DNA from: Chionoecetes opilio | Taxonomy: Eukaryota > Arthropoda > Malacostraca > Decapoda > Majidae | Assembly (NCBI GenBank): GCA_016584305.1 | Contig: JACEEZ010009483.1 | Coordinates: 572,501 to 636,500 of the forward strand | Length of the DNA stretch: 64,000 nt | Direction of reading: 5' to 3' | Shown here: positions 23,422 through 36,209 of the stretch, in pieces | How the letters are laid out: each line of letters opens with the position of its first letter | How positions within the stretch are numbered: position 1 is the stretch's first letter | Notes under the pieces: model-generated | Told to the model about the DNA's origin: nothing | The model's input: only the letters and a program-made list of their open reading frames with translations | The model's database searches: none | Translations under genes and position numbers: made by a program

Positions 23422-24003
23422 GATACATCTCAGGACTCTGCGGTCATTGATGGGGAGGTTTGAGAATGACGCAACACTACCACCTGCTCAGGACAAACAC
23501 CGATTTCTTCACCCCATATTTTCGGTTATTTTGTCTAATATTTCCAAGTGACACAATTTTTTTTTTCATATAGATCGACACAAAGGAAATATAATTGTAT
23601 TTCCTCTTAGAACATTGCCCCAACCTCCATACTGCTTATCAGCTCAGTCTCTTAGCTGGTGTGCCTGGGCAAAATGTTTCGCAAAATGCAGATCAAGGAA
23701 TCGATAATGACTTGATTTAACCGAAATATTCTGCAAATGAACTTTGAAATGTGCAAGCAATCATTAAGTAAGAGATTACACATTTTGAAAAATTATTGTA
23801 CATCTCACCTTAAAAGTTCATTGTAACATTGCATTATTATAACATCATTTTATTACTGGCTCAAATTCAAGTTTATCATACAAACCATGTTCATGCGGGT
23901 AGTGGACATACCAAACACGAAGGGGGAAACGAAACACGGAAGAAACTAATAAAGCATTACATCATTTTGGATAAAACTTATACTTTACACTGTTATCATG
24001 AGG

Positions 24004-24044
<41 letters not shown>

Positions 24045-24066
24045 TCGCTGTCTGAGAGTGGTGCGC

Positions 24067-24448
24067 ACCATAAAGGTCCGACCTTGGTCTATATAGAATG
24101 GTCGGCCTACGGGGGAAACCAAAATGAGACGCCTCGGCGCAGTGACGTCACGTGGAGGTAAACAGCCAGCAGGTTCCGACAAGCAAACACCCGCAGTCCA
24201 GGTTTGACCGGGGCGATGAGAGGACAGGGACGGAGTGTCCTGCTTCCCGCTCGCCTCCTCCTTCTCCTCCTCCTCATTCTTCTCCTATTCCTCCTCCTCA
24301 TCCTCCACCAGCACAACCTTCATCTACTTCTCCTCCTGCTCCACCACCTCAATTACTCCTACTCCTCCACCTCCAACTACACTTCTACCTCCCTTTCTTA
24401 TGTTGCTGCTACTACTACTCTTAATAGTTATCCTTGTGTCACTATCAT

Positions 24449-24525
<77 letters not shown>

Positions 24526-24783
24526 CAGAAAGAGAGAGAGCACACCAACCATTCTATCACTCCCCTCTTTCCCTCCCATCCAAAATGCTCTCCCCTTACC
24601 TCTCCCTTTCCCCTCTCTCCTCCTCCTCCTCCTCCCTCTTGGCTAACCACAAACCGCCATATCCTTAGAGTCGGAGAGAGAGAGAGAGAGAGATATTCCC
24701 CCAAGTGACGTAGTCAAGAGCTGCGCGTAGGCCGACCATTCTATATAGACCAAGGGTCCGGCATTCGAGCCAACCTTTATGGT
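24067..24783. mobile_element. Inverted-repeat-bounded element, unit A copy
   Basis: The left arm (24067-24111) and right arm (about 24725-24783) are inverted copies sharing CGTAGGCCGACCATTCTATA and CTTTATGGT, with an extra 15-20 bp in the right arm. The interior holds a TGACGTCACGTGG motif, a CTCCTC-rich stretch and (AG)n tracts. Copy B is at 28341-29068. Unit C is truncated before it. The nature of the element is unknown, and no long meaningful ORF is present. Confidence 0.55.
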
Positions 24784-24983
24784 GGTCGAGACCTTCTCCA
24801 AGGGTCGGGATTTTTTACTGACATAAGCGGGCAGTTACGTACTGTCCCCCTTGAGCAAGGGAATGGGGGGGATGTGGTGTGTAAGGTCCTAGCCTTACCT
24901 AGGTATCGGTCCTATGAGCTCTACAGTGTACAGAAAGATGCAAACTTTAATATCAATTTCAGTGGTATTCATGAAGCTCCTTC

Positions 24984-25073
<90 letters not shown>

Positions 25074-25085
25074 TAGAGAGAGAGA
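24452..25085. repeat. (AG)n microsatellites of unit A
   Basis: (AG)n at about 24452-24520, about 24674-24692, and about 24983-25085. Lengths differ strongly from unit B (28729-28766, 28901-28972, 29270-29374), showing fast slippage since duplication. Confidence 0.9.
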
Positions 25086-25951
25086 TTTATTACATGACAT
25101 CACAGAGTTTACTCAAGAAAGTATGAAACCAAGGAGTCTCTTTCTAAAGTCAGTGAAATCTAGAAGTGTTTCTGAACTTTTTACCACTTTTTAAACTTTT
25201 TAGTAGTGGGTCCTTACCCCCATGCGCCCCCCCCCCCCCTTTACTTCTTCAACCAAAATATTTCAAAATAATCCTGAATCAGAAAGAAAAACTGAAAAAA
25301 TACATGTTTTTAGCACTTTTATTGTGCACAAAATCATTCATAAACACCTTGCATATACCCAGCAGATTTAGTTAGATCACGTTTAATGAAATACTTGGCA
25401 GTTCTTCCTTTTTCTCTGCATCACGCCCCCCTTGGTAATTACCAACGACCCCCCCCCCCAATGATAATATTGATAAGCCAAACAATCCTCAGCTTGCCAA
25501 GACGCCCTGCCCCGCGCGGAGGAAGGAAACGCACTACATCCTCGATCATCCCTGAAATATTCCTACAACACCCGCACATCACGGGGGCTTACTGTTACTG
25601 TCATCACCACAGGAGTGTAGTGTTCGCCCTGATGATGTCCCCCTCTAGCAGTACTGTTACAGGGTGGAGCCAGGGCCACACAGCCTGCTCGGGCGCTGCT
25701 TTGACTGCAGGTTGGCGCGTCCTTACAGCGGCTGGAGGAGGTTTTGTCCCGCAAGGATTATAGTAAGATTCATGAGAGCTCTTTTTGTTTTGTTTTTATT
25801 CATAAGCGAAACATTATTCAACAAACACGAAATAATCACAAGAAAATCATGTATATTTATTTGATCATCAATAGATCTCCCTGCTAAGCCTTCATCACCA
25901 ACTTATGTAGTTAACGTTGTTTTGTTGGGAGGCAAAAAAGTAAAATTCTTC

Positions 25952-26358
25952 TTAGCGGCCGTAGATATTGCCGCCGTGTCCACCGTGTATGCCGCCCTGG
26001 CCATGTCCACCTACACCGCCATGTCCCCCGTACAGTGGTGGTTTACATGTGTGATGGCCAAGACATCTGTCAAAGCAGCACTTGTCGGTGTAGCCGCAGT
26101 CACCGTCGTGCGCACAGGTGGTGGGGGGGCCGAAGAACCTGGTGGGGGGCACACGTCGCGCACTACGGGGCACCGGCCTCCCTTTACCGTCGGTCTGCTC
26201 TGCTCGGCAGGAACAGGGTCGTGTACGTCCTTGCAACAGTAACTTTGACCCTCAGGAGTGCGACACCAGTAGGAGCATGAAGCGGGCGCATTCTGCAGGT
26301 AAGCGGGCGCCACACACGCCACCAACACCACCACTGCCACTGCCTGGAGCGACACCAT
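25952..26358 (-). pseudogene. Crustin copy B, frameshifted in the WAP domain
   Basis: The start (26358), acceptor, signal peptide and Cys-rich module match copies A and C. A G-run at 26144-26149 has six G instead of the seven in A and C. The reading frame therefore changes at about codon 72, just after the second WAP cysteine, and runs into an unrelated tail. The original frame continues intact downstream to the same stop position (25952). The locus is 407 nt, one short of a multiple of three. TATA and exon 1 (26815-26879) are intact. It is either a recent pseudogene or a one-base homopolymer error in the assembly; the sequence alone cannot decide. Confidence 0.85.
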
Positions 26359-26412
26359 CTGCAATATCGACACATCTATGGAACCACACTCATACACACA
26401 CACACACAAACA

Positions 26413-26470
<58 letters not shown>

Positions 26471-26773
26471 GGTACTCCGTATACAGTGTATGGGTAGCAC
26501 GCTCGGTTCACAACCGTAAAGTCCCGGGTTCGATCCCCGGAGCGAATAAAGATAAGTGGTCTCTTTAAAACCCGAGCCCCTGTCCACCCAGCAGTGAATG
26601 GGTACCGGGTGTTAGCCGGAGGTTTGAGATTGAGACCCGCCTTCCGGATGGTTTCGGCCAACACTAAGCACTAATGAAGTAAATTTAAAATATAGCTATG
26701 GAGACGGGGCCATACGAGTGTAGCTCAGGCCCTGAAAATACAACTAGATGAATACAACTAGATAAATACATGA
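26471..26773 (+). mobile_element. tRNA-derived SINE in the intron of crustin copy B
   Basis: Same insertion as in unit A. Here the B box is intact (CCGGGTTCGATCCCCGG at about 26524-26540). Confidence 0.75.
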
Positions 26774-26814
26774 AGTTATTTCAACAATGTCTCAAGATGG
26801 GGACAGAGGCTCAC

Positions 26815-26879
26815 CTTTCAGCAGCCTCGGAGTCAGCGGGCAGACTTGGTGGACAGCGAAGTCGTGCTCGGGTTTTATA
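26815..26879 (-). promoter_or_regulatory. TATA box and non-coding exon 1, crustin copy B
   Basis: TATAAAA at 26879-26873 and donor GAAAG|GTGAGC after 26815, identical to copy A. Confidence 0.7.
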
Positions 26880-28261
26880 GGTTGGCTGGCCGATTGCCAC
26901 GCAAGGTTGCCCCTACATCCTTCAGTTGCCTATAACCTCTTGCCAAAACGTTGAAGCTTTTTATAAGTCACACCACCATTAGCTATGAAGCCAAAGGAAG
27001 GTATTTGTATAACGGAAAAGCGCCCACGATACAACAACTAACACACAAGTATAAGCTAATTTATGTTTGCAGTGCTACCATGCAGACATTCCTATAGCTT
27101 ATGTCATTTTTTTTCTTCATATACAGTACCGCATTTTTTCCCCAGACGAGGCGAGGAGGGGAGAGGAGGGACAGGGTTACAGCAATAGCTGGCCCGCCCA
27201 CCCGCCCTGTCACCAAGGACCACTGGGGAGGAGAAGCCTGCTGGCGAGGGCTTCCTGCTCCGCTACAGCCACTACATGAGGCTTCGGGTTTGCAACATGG
27301 CAGGGATTTACGTCTCAGCCTGGAAAATTCCACCGAGACAGAAAGACGAATTTAGACGTTGCATAGGAACGCGGGTCTTTTTTTTTTTTTTTACGCGTAG
27401 TACTTATACCGTGTATGTATTAATTGAGTCGATTTTGCAGATTTCTAGGATGCTACTTTCTTATTAATGCTATCTACTGCAGTCGTTGTTATCATTGTTA
27501 CTGTTCTTGTTCTCAATGTTGAAGTTGAAAGACGCACTCACGTGCGCAGAAAGTTCCTGGGAGCAGCTAGTCGAGCTTCATTCTAACGACGCAGGACATT
27601 TTAGACAATCCCCTCGTCATGGAGGTGTGACTCGCTCCTGAATACATCCAAAGACACTCTACAGTAAGAGTGTCTTTGATACATCTCAGGACTCTGCGGT
27701 CATTGATGGGGAGGTTTGAGAATGACGCAACACTACCACCTGCTCAGGACAAACACCGATTTCTTCACCCCATATTTTCGGTTATTTTGTCTAATATTTC
27801 CAAGTGACACAATTTTTTTTTTCATATAAGATCGACACAAAGGAAATATAATTGTATTTCCTCTTAGAACATTGCCCCAACCTTCCATACTGCTTATCAG
27901 CTCAGTCACTTAGCTGGTGTGCCTGGGCAAAATGTTTCGCAAAATGCAGATCAAGGAATCGATAATGACTTGATTTAACCGAAATATTCTGCAAATGAAC
28001 TTTGAAATGTGCAAGCAATCATTAAGTAAGAGATTACACATTTTGAAAAATTATTGTACATCTCACCTTAAAAGTTCATTGTAACATTGCATTATTATAA
28101 CATCATTTTATTACTGGCTCAAATTCAAGTTTATCATACAAACCATGTTCATGCGGGTAGTGGACATACCAAACACGAAGGGGGAAACGAAACACGGAAG
28201 AAACTAATAAAGCATTACATCATTTTGGATAAAACTTATACTTTACACTGTTATCATGAGG

Positions 28262-28318
<57 letters not shown>

Positions 28319-28340
28319 TCGCTGTCTGAGAGTGGTGCGC

Positions 28341-28897
28341 ACCATAAAGGTCCGACCTTGGTCTATATAGAATGGTCGGCCTACGGGGGAAACCAAAATG
28401 AGACGCCTCGGCGCAGTGACGTCACGTGGAGGTAAACAGCCAGCAGGTTCCGACAAGCAAACACCCGCAGTCCAGGTTTGACCGGGGCGATGAGAGGATA
28501 GGGACGGAGTGTCCTGCTTCCCGCTCGCCTCCTCCTTCTCCTCCTCCTCATTCTTCTCCTATTCCTCCTCCTCATCCTCCACCAGCACAACCTTCATCTA
28601 CTTCTCCTCCTGCTCCACCACCTCAATTACTCCTACTCCTCCACCTCCAACTACACTTCTACCTCCCTTTCTTATGTTGCTGCTACTACTACTCTTAATA
28701 GTTATCCTTGTGTCACTATCATAATAAGAGAGAGAGAGAGAGAGAAAGAGACAGAAAGAGAGAGAGCACACCAACCATTCTATCACTCCCCTCTTTCCCT
28801 CCCATCCAAAATGCTCTCCCCTTACCTCTCCCTTTCCCCTCTCTCCTCCTCCTCCTCCTCCCTCTTGGCTAACCACAAACCGCCATATCCTTAGAGT

Positions 28898-28975
<78 letters not shown>

Positions 28976-29068
28976 CCCCCAAGTGACGTAGTCAAGAGCT
29001 GCGTAGAGCGCGTAGGCCGACCATTCTATATAGACCAAGGGTCCGGCATTCGAGCCAACCTTTATGGT
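28341..29068. mobile_element. Inverted-repeat-bounded element, unit B copy
   Basis: Second copy of the element at 24067-24783, with the same arms and interior but different (AG)n lengths. Confidence 0.55.
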
Positions 29069-29267
29069 GGTCGAGACCTTCTCCAAGGGTCGGGATTTTT
29101 TACTGACATAAGCGGGCAGTTACGTACTGTCCCCCTTGAGCAAGGGAATGGGGGGGATGTGGTGTGTAAGGTCCTAGCCTTACCTAGGTATCGGTCCTAT
29201 GAGCTCTACAGTGTACAGAAAGATGCAAACTTTAATATCAATTTCAGTGGTATTCATGAAGCTCCTT

Positions 29268-29378
<111 letters not shown>

Positions 29379-30244
29379 ATTACATGACATCACAGAGTTT
29401 ACTCAAGAAAGTATGAAACCAAGGAGTCTCTTTCTAAAGTCAGTGAAAATCTAGAAGTGTTTCTGAACTTTTTACCACTTTTTAAACTTTTTAGTAGTGG
29501 GTCCTTACCCCCATGCGCCCCCCCCCCCCCCCTTACTTCTTCAACCAAAATATTTCAAAATAATCCTGAATCAGAAAGAAAAACTGAAAAAATACATGTT
29601 TTTAGCACTTTTATTGTGCACAAAATCATTCATAAACACCTTGCATATACCCAGCAGATTTAGTTAGATCACGTTTAATGAAATACTTGACAGTTCTTCC
29701 TTTTTCTCTGCATCACGCCCCCCTTGGTAATTACCAACGACCCCCCCCCCCCAATGATAATATTGATAAGCCAAACAATCCTCAGCTTGCCAAGACGCCC
29801 TGCCCCGCGCGGAGGAAGGAAACGCACCACATCCTCGATCATCCCTGAAATATTCCTACAACACCCGCACATCACGGGGGCTTACTGTTACTGTCATCAC
29901 CACAGGAGTGTAGTGTTCGCCCTGATGATGTCCCCCTCTAGCAGTACTGTTACAGGGTGGAGCCAGGGCCACACAGCCTGCTCGGGCGCTGCTTTGACTG
30001 CAGGTTGGCGCGTCCTTACAGCGGCTGGAGGAGGTTTTGTCCCGCAAGGATTATAGTAAGATTCATGAGAGCTCTTTTTGTTTTGTTTTTATTCATAAGC
30101 GAAACATTATTCAACAAACACGAAATAATCACAAGAAAATCATGTATATTTATTTGATCATCAATAGATCTCCCTGCTAAGCCTTCATCACCAACTTATG
30201 TAGTTAACGTTGTTTTGTTGGGAGGCAAAAAAGTAAAATTCTTC

Positions 30245-30652
30245 TTAGCGGCCGTAGATATTGCCGCCGTGTCCACCGTGTATGCCGCCCTGGCCATGTC
30301 CACCTACACCGCCATGTCCCCCGTACAGTGGTGGTTTACATGTGTGATGGCCAAGACATCTGTCAAAGCAGCACTTGTCGGTGTAGCCGCAGTCACCGTC
30401 GTGCGCACAGGTGGTGGGGGGGCCGAAGAACCTGGTGGGGGGGCACACGTCGCGCACTACGGGGCACCGGCCTCCCTTTACCGTCGGTCTGCTCTGCTCG
30501 GCAGGAACAGGGTCGTGTACGTCCTTGCAACAGTAACTTTGACCCTCAGGAGTGCGACACCAGTAGGAGCATGAAGCGGGCGCATTCTGCAGGTAAGCGG
30601 GCGCCACACACGCCACCAACACCACCACTGCCACTGCCTGGAGCGACACCAT
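30245..30652 (-). CDS. Crustin copy C: Cys-rich + WAP + Gly/His-rich tail
   Basis: Predicted secreted antimicrobial peptide of 135 aa. The start at 30652 directly follows an intron acceptor (GATATTGCAG) and begins the signal peptide MVSLQAVAVVVLVACVAPAY. The Cys-rich module (CSYWCRTPEGQSYCC) and WAP domain are intact, with eight WAP cysteines at canonical spacing (C-x5-C-x5-CC-x3-C), unlike copy A. The tail has a single GGHGQGGIH unit and ends NIYGR. It is probably the most canonical functional member of the three. TATA and exon 1 lie at 31111-31175, and a poly(A) signal at 30154-30149. Confidence 0.92.
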   Translation of the reverse strand: MVSLQAVAVVVLVACVAPAYLQNAPASCSYWCRTPEGQSYCCKDVHDPVPAEQSRPTVKGGRCPVVRDVCPPTRFFGPPTTCAHDGDCGYTDKCCFDRCLGHHTCKPPLYGGHGGVGGHGQGGIHGGHGGNIYGR

Positions 30653-30706
30653 CTGCAATATCGACACATCTATGGAACCACACTCATACACACACACACA
30701 CAAACA

Positions 30707-30766
<60 letters not shown>

Positions 30767-30773
30767 GGTACTC

Positions 30774-31069
30774 CGTATACAGTGTATGGGTAGCACGCTC
30801 GGTTCACAACCGTAAAGTCCCGGGTTCGATCCCCGGAGCGAATAAAGATAAGTGGTCTCTTTAAAACCCGAGCCCCTGTCCACCCAGCAGTGAATGGGTA
30901 CCGGGTGTTAGCCGGAGGTTTGAGATTGAGACCCGCCTTCCGGATGGTTTCGGCCAACACTAAGCACTAATGAAGTAAATTTAAAATATAGCTATGGAGA
31001 CGGGGCCATACGAGTGTAGCTCAGGCCCTGAAAATACAACTAGATGAATACAACTAGATAAATACATGA
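30774..31069 (+). mobile_element. tRNA-derived SINE in the intron of crustin copy C
   Basis: Same insertion as in units A and B, with intact A and B boxes and the ACAACTAGATGAAT tail. Confidence 0.75.
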
Positions 31070-31110
31070 AGTTATTTCAACAATGTCTCAAGATGGGGAC
31101 AGAGGCTCAC

Positions 31111-31175
31111 CTTTCAGCAGCCTCGGAGTCAGCGGGCAGACTTGGTGGACAGCGAAGTCGTGCTCGGGTTTTATA
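31111..31175 (-). promoter_or_regulatory. TATA box and non-coding exon 1, crustin copy C
   Basis: TATAAAA at 31175-31169 and donor GAAAG|GTGAGC after 31111, as in copies A and B. Confidence 0.7.
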
Positions 31176-31997
31176 GGTTGGCTGGCCGATTGCCACGCAA
31201 GGTTGCCCCTACATCCTTCAGTTGCCTATAACCTCTTGCCAAAACGTTGAAGCTTTTTATAAGTCACACCACCATTAGCTATGAAGCCAAAGGAAGGTAT
31301 TTGTATAACGGAAAAGCGCCCACGATACAACAACTAACACACAAGTATAAGCTAATTTATGTTTGCAGTGCTACCATGCAGACATTCCTATAGCTTATGT
31401 CATTTTTTTTCTTCATATACAGTACTGCATTTTTTCCCCAGACGAGGCGAGGAGGGGGGAGGAGGGACAGGGTTACAGCAATAGCTGGCCGGCCCACCCG
31501 CCCTGTCACCAAGGACCACTGGGGAGGAGAAGCCTGCTGGCGAGGGCTTCCTGCTCCGCTACAGCCACTACATGAGGCTTCGGGTTTGCAACATGGCAGG
31601 GATTTACGTCTCAGCCTGGAAAATTCCACCGAGACAGAAAGACGAATTTAGACGTTGCATAGGAACGCGGGTCTTTTTTTTTTTTTTACGCGTAGTACTT
31701 ATACCGTGTATGTATTAATTGAGTCGATTTTGCAGATTTCTAGGATGCTACTTTCTTATTAATGCTATCTACTGCAGTCGTTGTTATCATTGTTACTGTT
31801 CTTGTTCTCAATGTTGAAGTTGAAAGACGCACTCACGTGCGCAGAAAGTTCCTGGGGGCAGCTAGTTGAGCTTCATTCTAACGACGCAGGACATTTTAGA
31901 CAATCCCCTCGTCATGGAGGTGTGACTCGCTCCTGAATACATCCAAAGACACTCTACAGTAAGAGTGTCTTTGATACATCTCAGGACTCTGCGGTCA

Positions 31998-32843
31998 AGG
32001 TATGGCAAGGTAACGTGGAAGATTTTTTTTTTCTTCAAATCAGTTGTGCAATAGTCCATTTTGGTGAGTTGTGAGTCTATACAATTCATTTTTATATGAC
32101 ACTAGCAGAAACACCCGTCATTGACTGGGTTGAAAAGAGGTGACAAAATTGTTCTAGAAATATTCCAAGTTATTCACTTCGACTGTTTTGAGCATATATA
32201 ACAAATGTCTGCTAAATTTCATCTAGATGATAGAGCTGTTTCCTTCTGGCCAATGTATACGAATTGACTTAACTTTTTGTATATTCTGCACGCGCGCTGC
32301 CATTTTAAGGGGGCGGGGCCTAATTTTGAGAACCCTCCAAAGTCTGTTACAAAACATCCACAGCCTATCACAACCTACAGTTAGGGTCTCTGTATAAGAG
32401 ATATCTTAAAAAGGTACTCTACCTACAGTCGGTCACACATGCCACCCAGTGTCTCATCCCACCCCAACAAACACCCTGACATATAGTACATAAATTATTA
32501 TTATAACATATAGCACTGCATACTAATCCCCCACCCTATCACAGCTCACCCATAGCCCCAAAGCTACATATCATTTGCAAGTTACTTATCCATGCACAAG
32601 TACATTTTATACTTACATCAAAATGGTCCTCGCAGCACCAACACGCGTGTTCCCTCAAAGGTAAAGCACGCCCAACAGACTTCCACTACGATTTCTTTTT
32701 TTCTTGTCATTGGGCACAAATATGAAAACTTTCTCTTGTATTGTTGCACATTTGCACAAAACAAACACAGTATGTTCTTTTTGTCTGGGACATGTTGAAA
32801 GGATAGGCACTGACGGTCTGCTGAATCTTGCTGATGCCATAAA
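31998..32843. other. Unique sequence beyond the duplication breakpoint
   Basis: AT-rich, with short open frames and no recognisable domain. ACAAATGTCTGCTAAATTTC-type sequence at 32202 resembles transposon flanks, but nothing definite can be assigned. Confidence 0.35.
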
Positions 32844-33120
32844 AGGCCCCCATCCACGGTACGATTGGTCGTACGATCTGATCCGACAGACCTGATCCGA
32901 TGGATTTCCTACCACCCACTAACGATCCAACCGCACCTCAAGACCAGTTCAGTTGGTAATAGAAACGGTGGAGAGCGGTTCCCATGATGGGTCTATGCAA
33001 CGAGGATCGAATTACTTTTGATGGAATCTGATACCACAACTGAGGAGCGTAAACATCATCCGCGTTCACACCAAATTTCACAGAGGCAGTTATTTTCTTA
33101 ATATATTTCCGGCACACACT

Positions 33121-33216
<96 letters not shown>

Positions 33217-33653
33217 TTACTGTTTCAACATTACCTAGCCTCACTGTCGCTCCTCGAGTTTCTCTGCCAATACTTCATAAGTTGCATTTTTCTTAAATTT
33301 ATCCATTTACTCTTTGCTTTTTATTTCCCACAAACATTCAGTTTCTATATAATTGGATGAATTCTGTCCAAAAGTGCTTCTCATTAAAGAAACAATTCAT
33401 CTTGGTAGTCCTCTCGCGACCCTGTCAGTGGCGAAACTGACGGCTGGCCTCACGATCAACACACTCACGGTGCGATCCGGTCTGAACCGGATGATCTGTC
33501 GGATCTAAAAACCAAACACTGCTTGGTCGCCATCCGACCAGCTGTCAGTCGGTCGGACAGACCAAAATCACCCCACTCACGATCCAATCTGGTTGGATCC
33601 AACCAGATCTGTCCGATGGTCGTACAACCAGATCGCACCGTGGATGGGGGCCT
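32844..33653. mobile_element. PIF/Harbinger-like MITE (about 0.8 kb)
   Basis: Terminal inverted repeats begin AGGCCCCCATCCACGGT and close ACCGTGGATGGGGGCCT. Subterminal copies of GATCCGAC, GGTCGTAC and CAGATC occur on both sides. The flanking triplet is AAA on each side, consistent with a 3-bp target duplication. A long (TA)n tract (33126-33208) lies inside. The AGGCC ends resemble those of the element at 44648-44985, which has a TTA duplication typical of PIF/Harbinger. No transposase is present. Confidence 0.7.
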
Positions 33654-33812
33654 AAAGAGGCGATCAGCTGGGCGATTGACTGAGAGTGAGGTAGCTGCGT
33701 CACAACCAATCACAGAGCGGTCCGCGGTCACGTGATATTTTGGCCCAAAAAACTGCCTATATCTCATTCATGATACATATCTAAGCAAAAAGAATGTGAG
33801 TACAGTGATATG

Positions 33813-33905
33813 CAGTGGCAGAACTGCGGGGGGGGGGCCTGGGGGAGCACGTGCCCCCCATTTTAGGTGGTGCCCCCAATTTTTATACCACTTGTTCCGC
33901 CACTG
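33813..33905. mobile_element. Short hAT-like MITE
   Basis: Ends CAGTGGCAGAAC and GTTCCGCCACTG enclose a G/C-run-rich 93-bp element. CAGTGGCGNA-type ends are typical of hAT elements. No convincing 8-bp duplication remains. Confidence 0.5.
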
Positions 33906-34709
33906 GTCGTGACTCGCCGTGACGCCTTGTTACTCTGGTTACAGGTACTACACTACGGGATAATTGCTCGTTAATTAAGCGTCAGAATTCTTGTTACTAC
34001 CGCGAATGGTTGGTGGTTGCAGTTTTACGCCAGTAAACGCCACATCTCAAATCCTTAACTTTTTTTTTGTGATAAGTAAGTCCACTTCATATCCAAACCA
34101 ACCAAACCAAACTAGTTTCCAATTGCAACATTCTCTTTAATGAATAAGTTTATGGGTGGAGCAGTATATAGGAAGTCATGCAGGCATATATGGGTTAACT
34201 TCCTATTTACTGAGTCATATTCATAGGTGGGTTTTTATTTTTTCTATACCGCCTAAATATCTCAAACTGTAATTAAGAGACGCCGTCATCGAGGAGGGAA
34301 GGGGAGAGAGGGGGGATGAGGCGGAGGATCGTGAGGTTAAGGCCCAGTTGCAAGAAATGGACGTTTTCCATCGAGTAAACGATAGTGAGTGGGGCGCCCG
34401 ACTGTCGTGATACTTCATTGATGAGTTTCATGAACGGCTGATTTTGCCCCCATCGGCATGATGTCCCGACGTCGGGAGCGAGGTGTACCAACCCGTGCGT
34501 TAAATAGAATGATAATATTTACTACTATAAAGAAATTAATTCCAGTCATTTCTATCATGAATTATTGTTTTCTATAACATTAAAATATACTAATACTTGT
34601 ATTAGCAATGCTGTTTTCAATAGAAAGAGGCGGCACGAAAAGATTTCACAAGTTCTGAGGTTGGTCATTTGAGTTACCATGACAACGCCACGCTGGTGTT
34701 CACCTCCTC

Positions 34710-34763
<54 letters not shown>

Positions 34764-36172
34764 GATTACAATATATTTGCGTTTGTAGATGATTCTAGTC
34801 AGTAATATTTAGCCATATTACTTATTATCATTTCGAAATGGTAACTGCATAAAAGTAACACATACATTCAATCATAGTTAAAGTCTGTTCACTAATATCC
34901 CAGCGGGAATACCGAGCGGGTATAGGCGTTGGTTAGGGCTGCAATGATCCGTTGAGGAACCATATGAGCCCTGGTGAATCGGTGATGTCCTATGATGCGT
35001 TCACAGGCGTGGTAGTTGATCAGTCTTCTTCAGTTAGACACAGGTAAGGTGGATGACAACGTATTGTTATGAGGTGTGGATGTACTCCGCCCGCCCGCCC
35101 ACCCGCCCCATATCACCAGCCGCTGTCAATAGGTGGCGCGGACATCCACCGCTTATCTTGGGTGCCCGGCAACTGAAAATGATGAATCAGCTGCCTTTTC
35201 GGCTTAGTAACCGCGTTGATTCTTCCTCAGAAATGTGTCACATATTGAATATGTAGAGTATTGATGTTCAATGGAAGTATTTGATTATATATGGTGCTCA
35301 TCGATCATCTCATCGGTAGGGGGTTACCGCCCGACGATTTTTTCCCGATGGGGCACACGATGGGGGTGAAATGACGCTGTTCTTGAACCTGTGCAGTCGG
35401 GCATTTCCACGCCGGGACCCTATAGGGCACACGACGAGACCTTCTTGCAACTGGCCCTAAGCCTCAAGAAACGAGAGAGAGGAGGGGTTATGGCATCAAG
35501 AAAGTCACTCACTCAGTAACCTCATAGCCTTTCCTTCATCATATCGTGGTTCTCCATATACCGTACAAGGAGCCATGAACAAACATATAAATAACCTCAC
35601 TCAGTCCTACACACACGATGAATGAAAGAAATATCACAAGGAAAACATGATGACACAAGATGGCAGGCTACTCACAGCAAAAAGCAGCTCAGTGGGCCTC
35701 CTGTACCTCGCTTCCGGCCTGCTTCCTGCCTTCATCCGGCCTGCCCGAAGCTTGCAGGCAGCCATGGTACCTTAACACACCACAACACAAACGGTAACGC
35801 TATAGTTTGATACGCGAATCGTTTAAATGCGTTACACAACAAACAAATAGAGGTAAACGGCAACCACTCGTTCTACGCACCGCCGTCGCCACCACCACCA
35901 CCGCCAAGCCTCCAGCCTCCTGCCTCCCGCTGAAGTTCACGAGGCAAGTACCAAACGACTCGCAAAGCCTCGACACTTAAGTTTCATTTCACAGTTTTCT
36001 CCTTGATTCTTGTACTGTGACTTGCTTAACTTGTGTCTTTCGTGAGCTGTAAGGTTCTATTTGATGACAGTAAATGTGCCAGATATATGTAGGCTATACC
36101 TTGATTGTTGCAATAATTATGATCACAATCACTTCACTTATTAACTACTTCAATTGTTTCGAAGTGTCTCTT

Positions 36173-36174
<2 letters not shown>
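33906..36174. other. Intergenic, with (CT)n and a CpG-rich patch
   Basis: (CT)n at about 34714-34760. The region 35880-35945 is rich in CGCC/CACC. A minus-strand open stretch at 35676-35765 could be a short first exon (see findings). Nothing else was recognised. Confidence 0.35.

Positions 36175-36205
<31 letters not shown>
36175..36205. repeat. (TA)n microsatellite
   Basis: About 15 TA repeats at the left edge of the foldback element. Confidence 0.9.

Positions 36206-36209
<4 letters not shown>

Larger units (their letters stand above)
21172..25458. repeat. Tandem segmental duplication, unit A (about 4.29 kb)
   Basis: First of three head-to-tail copies. It starts at AATGATAATATTGATAAG within a trinucleotide tract and ends in a poly(C) run (about 25450-25458). 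Offsets between matching positions are 4287 bp (A to B) and 4293 bp (B to C). Differences are mostly single bases and microsatellite lengths, so the duplication is young. The unit carries one minus-strand crustin, a SINE in its intron, and an inverted-repeat element. Confidence 0.95.
29752..31997. repeat. Tandem segmental duplication, truncated unit C (about 2.25 kb)
   Basis: Third copy, colinear with A and B until GACTCTGCGGTCA at 31997, after which the sequence is unrelated. It contains a complete crustin gene with promoter but lacks the distal half of the unit. Confidence 0.95.

Noticed and set aside
24204..24668. Leu/Ser/Pro-rich open frames in the duplicated unit
   Set aside because: They come from CTCCTC-rich simple sequence and (AG)n tracts, with no conserved domain.
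35400..35475. Similarity between FLQLALSLKKRE here and a minus-strand FLQLGLNL at 34,340
   Set aside because: The match is too short to support a BESS-like or duplicated domain, and neither lies in an extended open frame.
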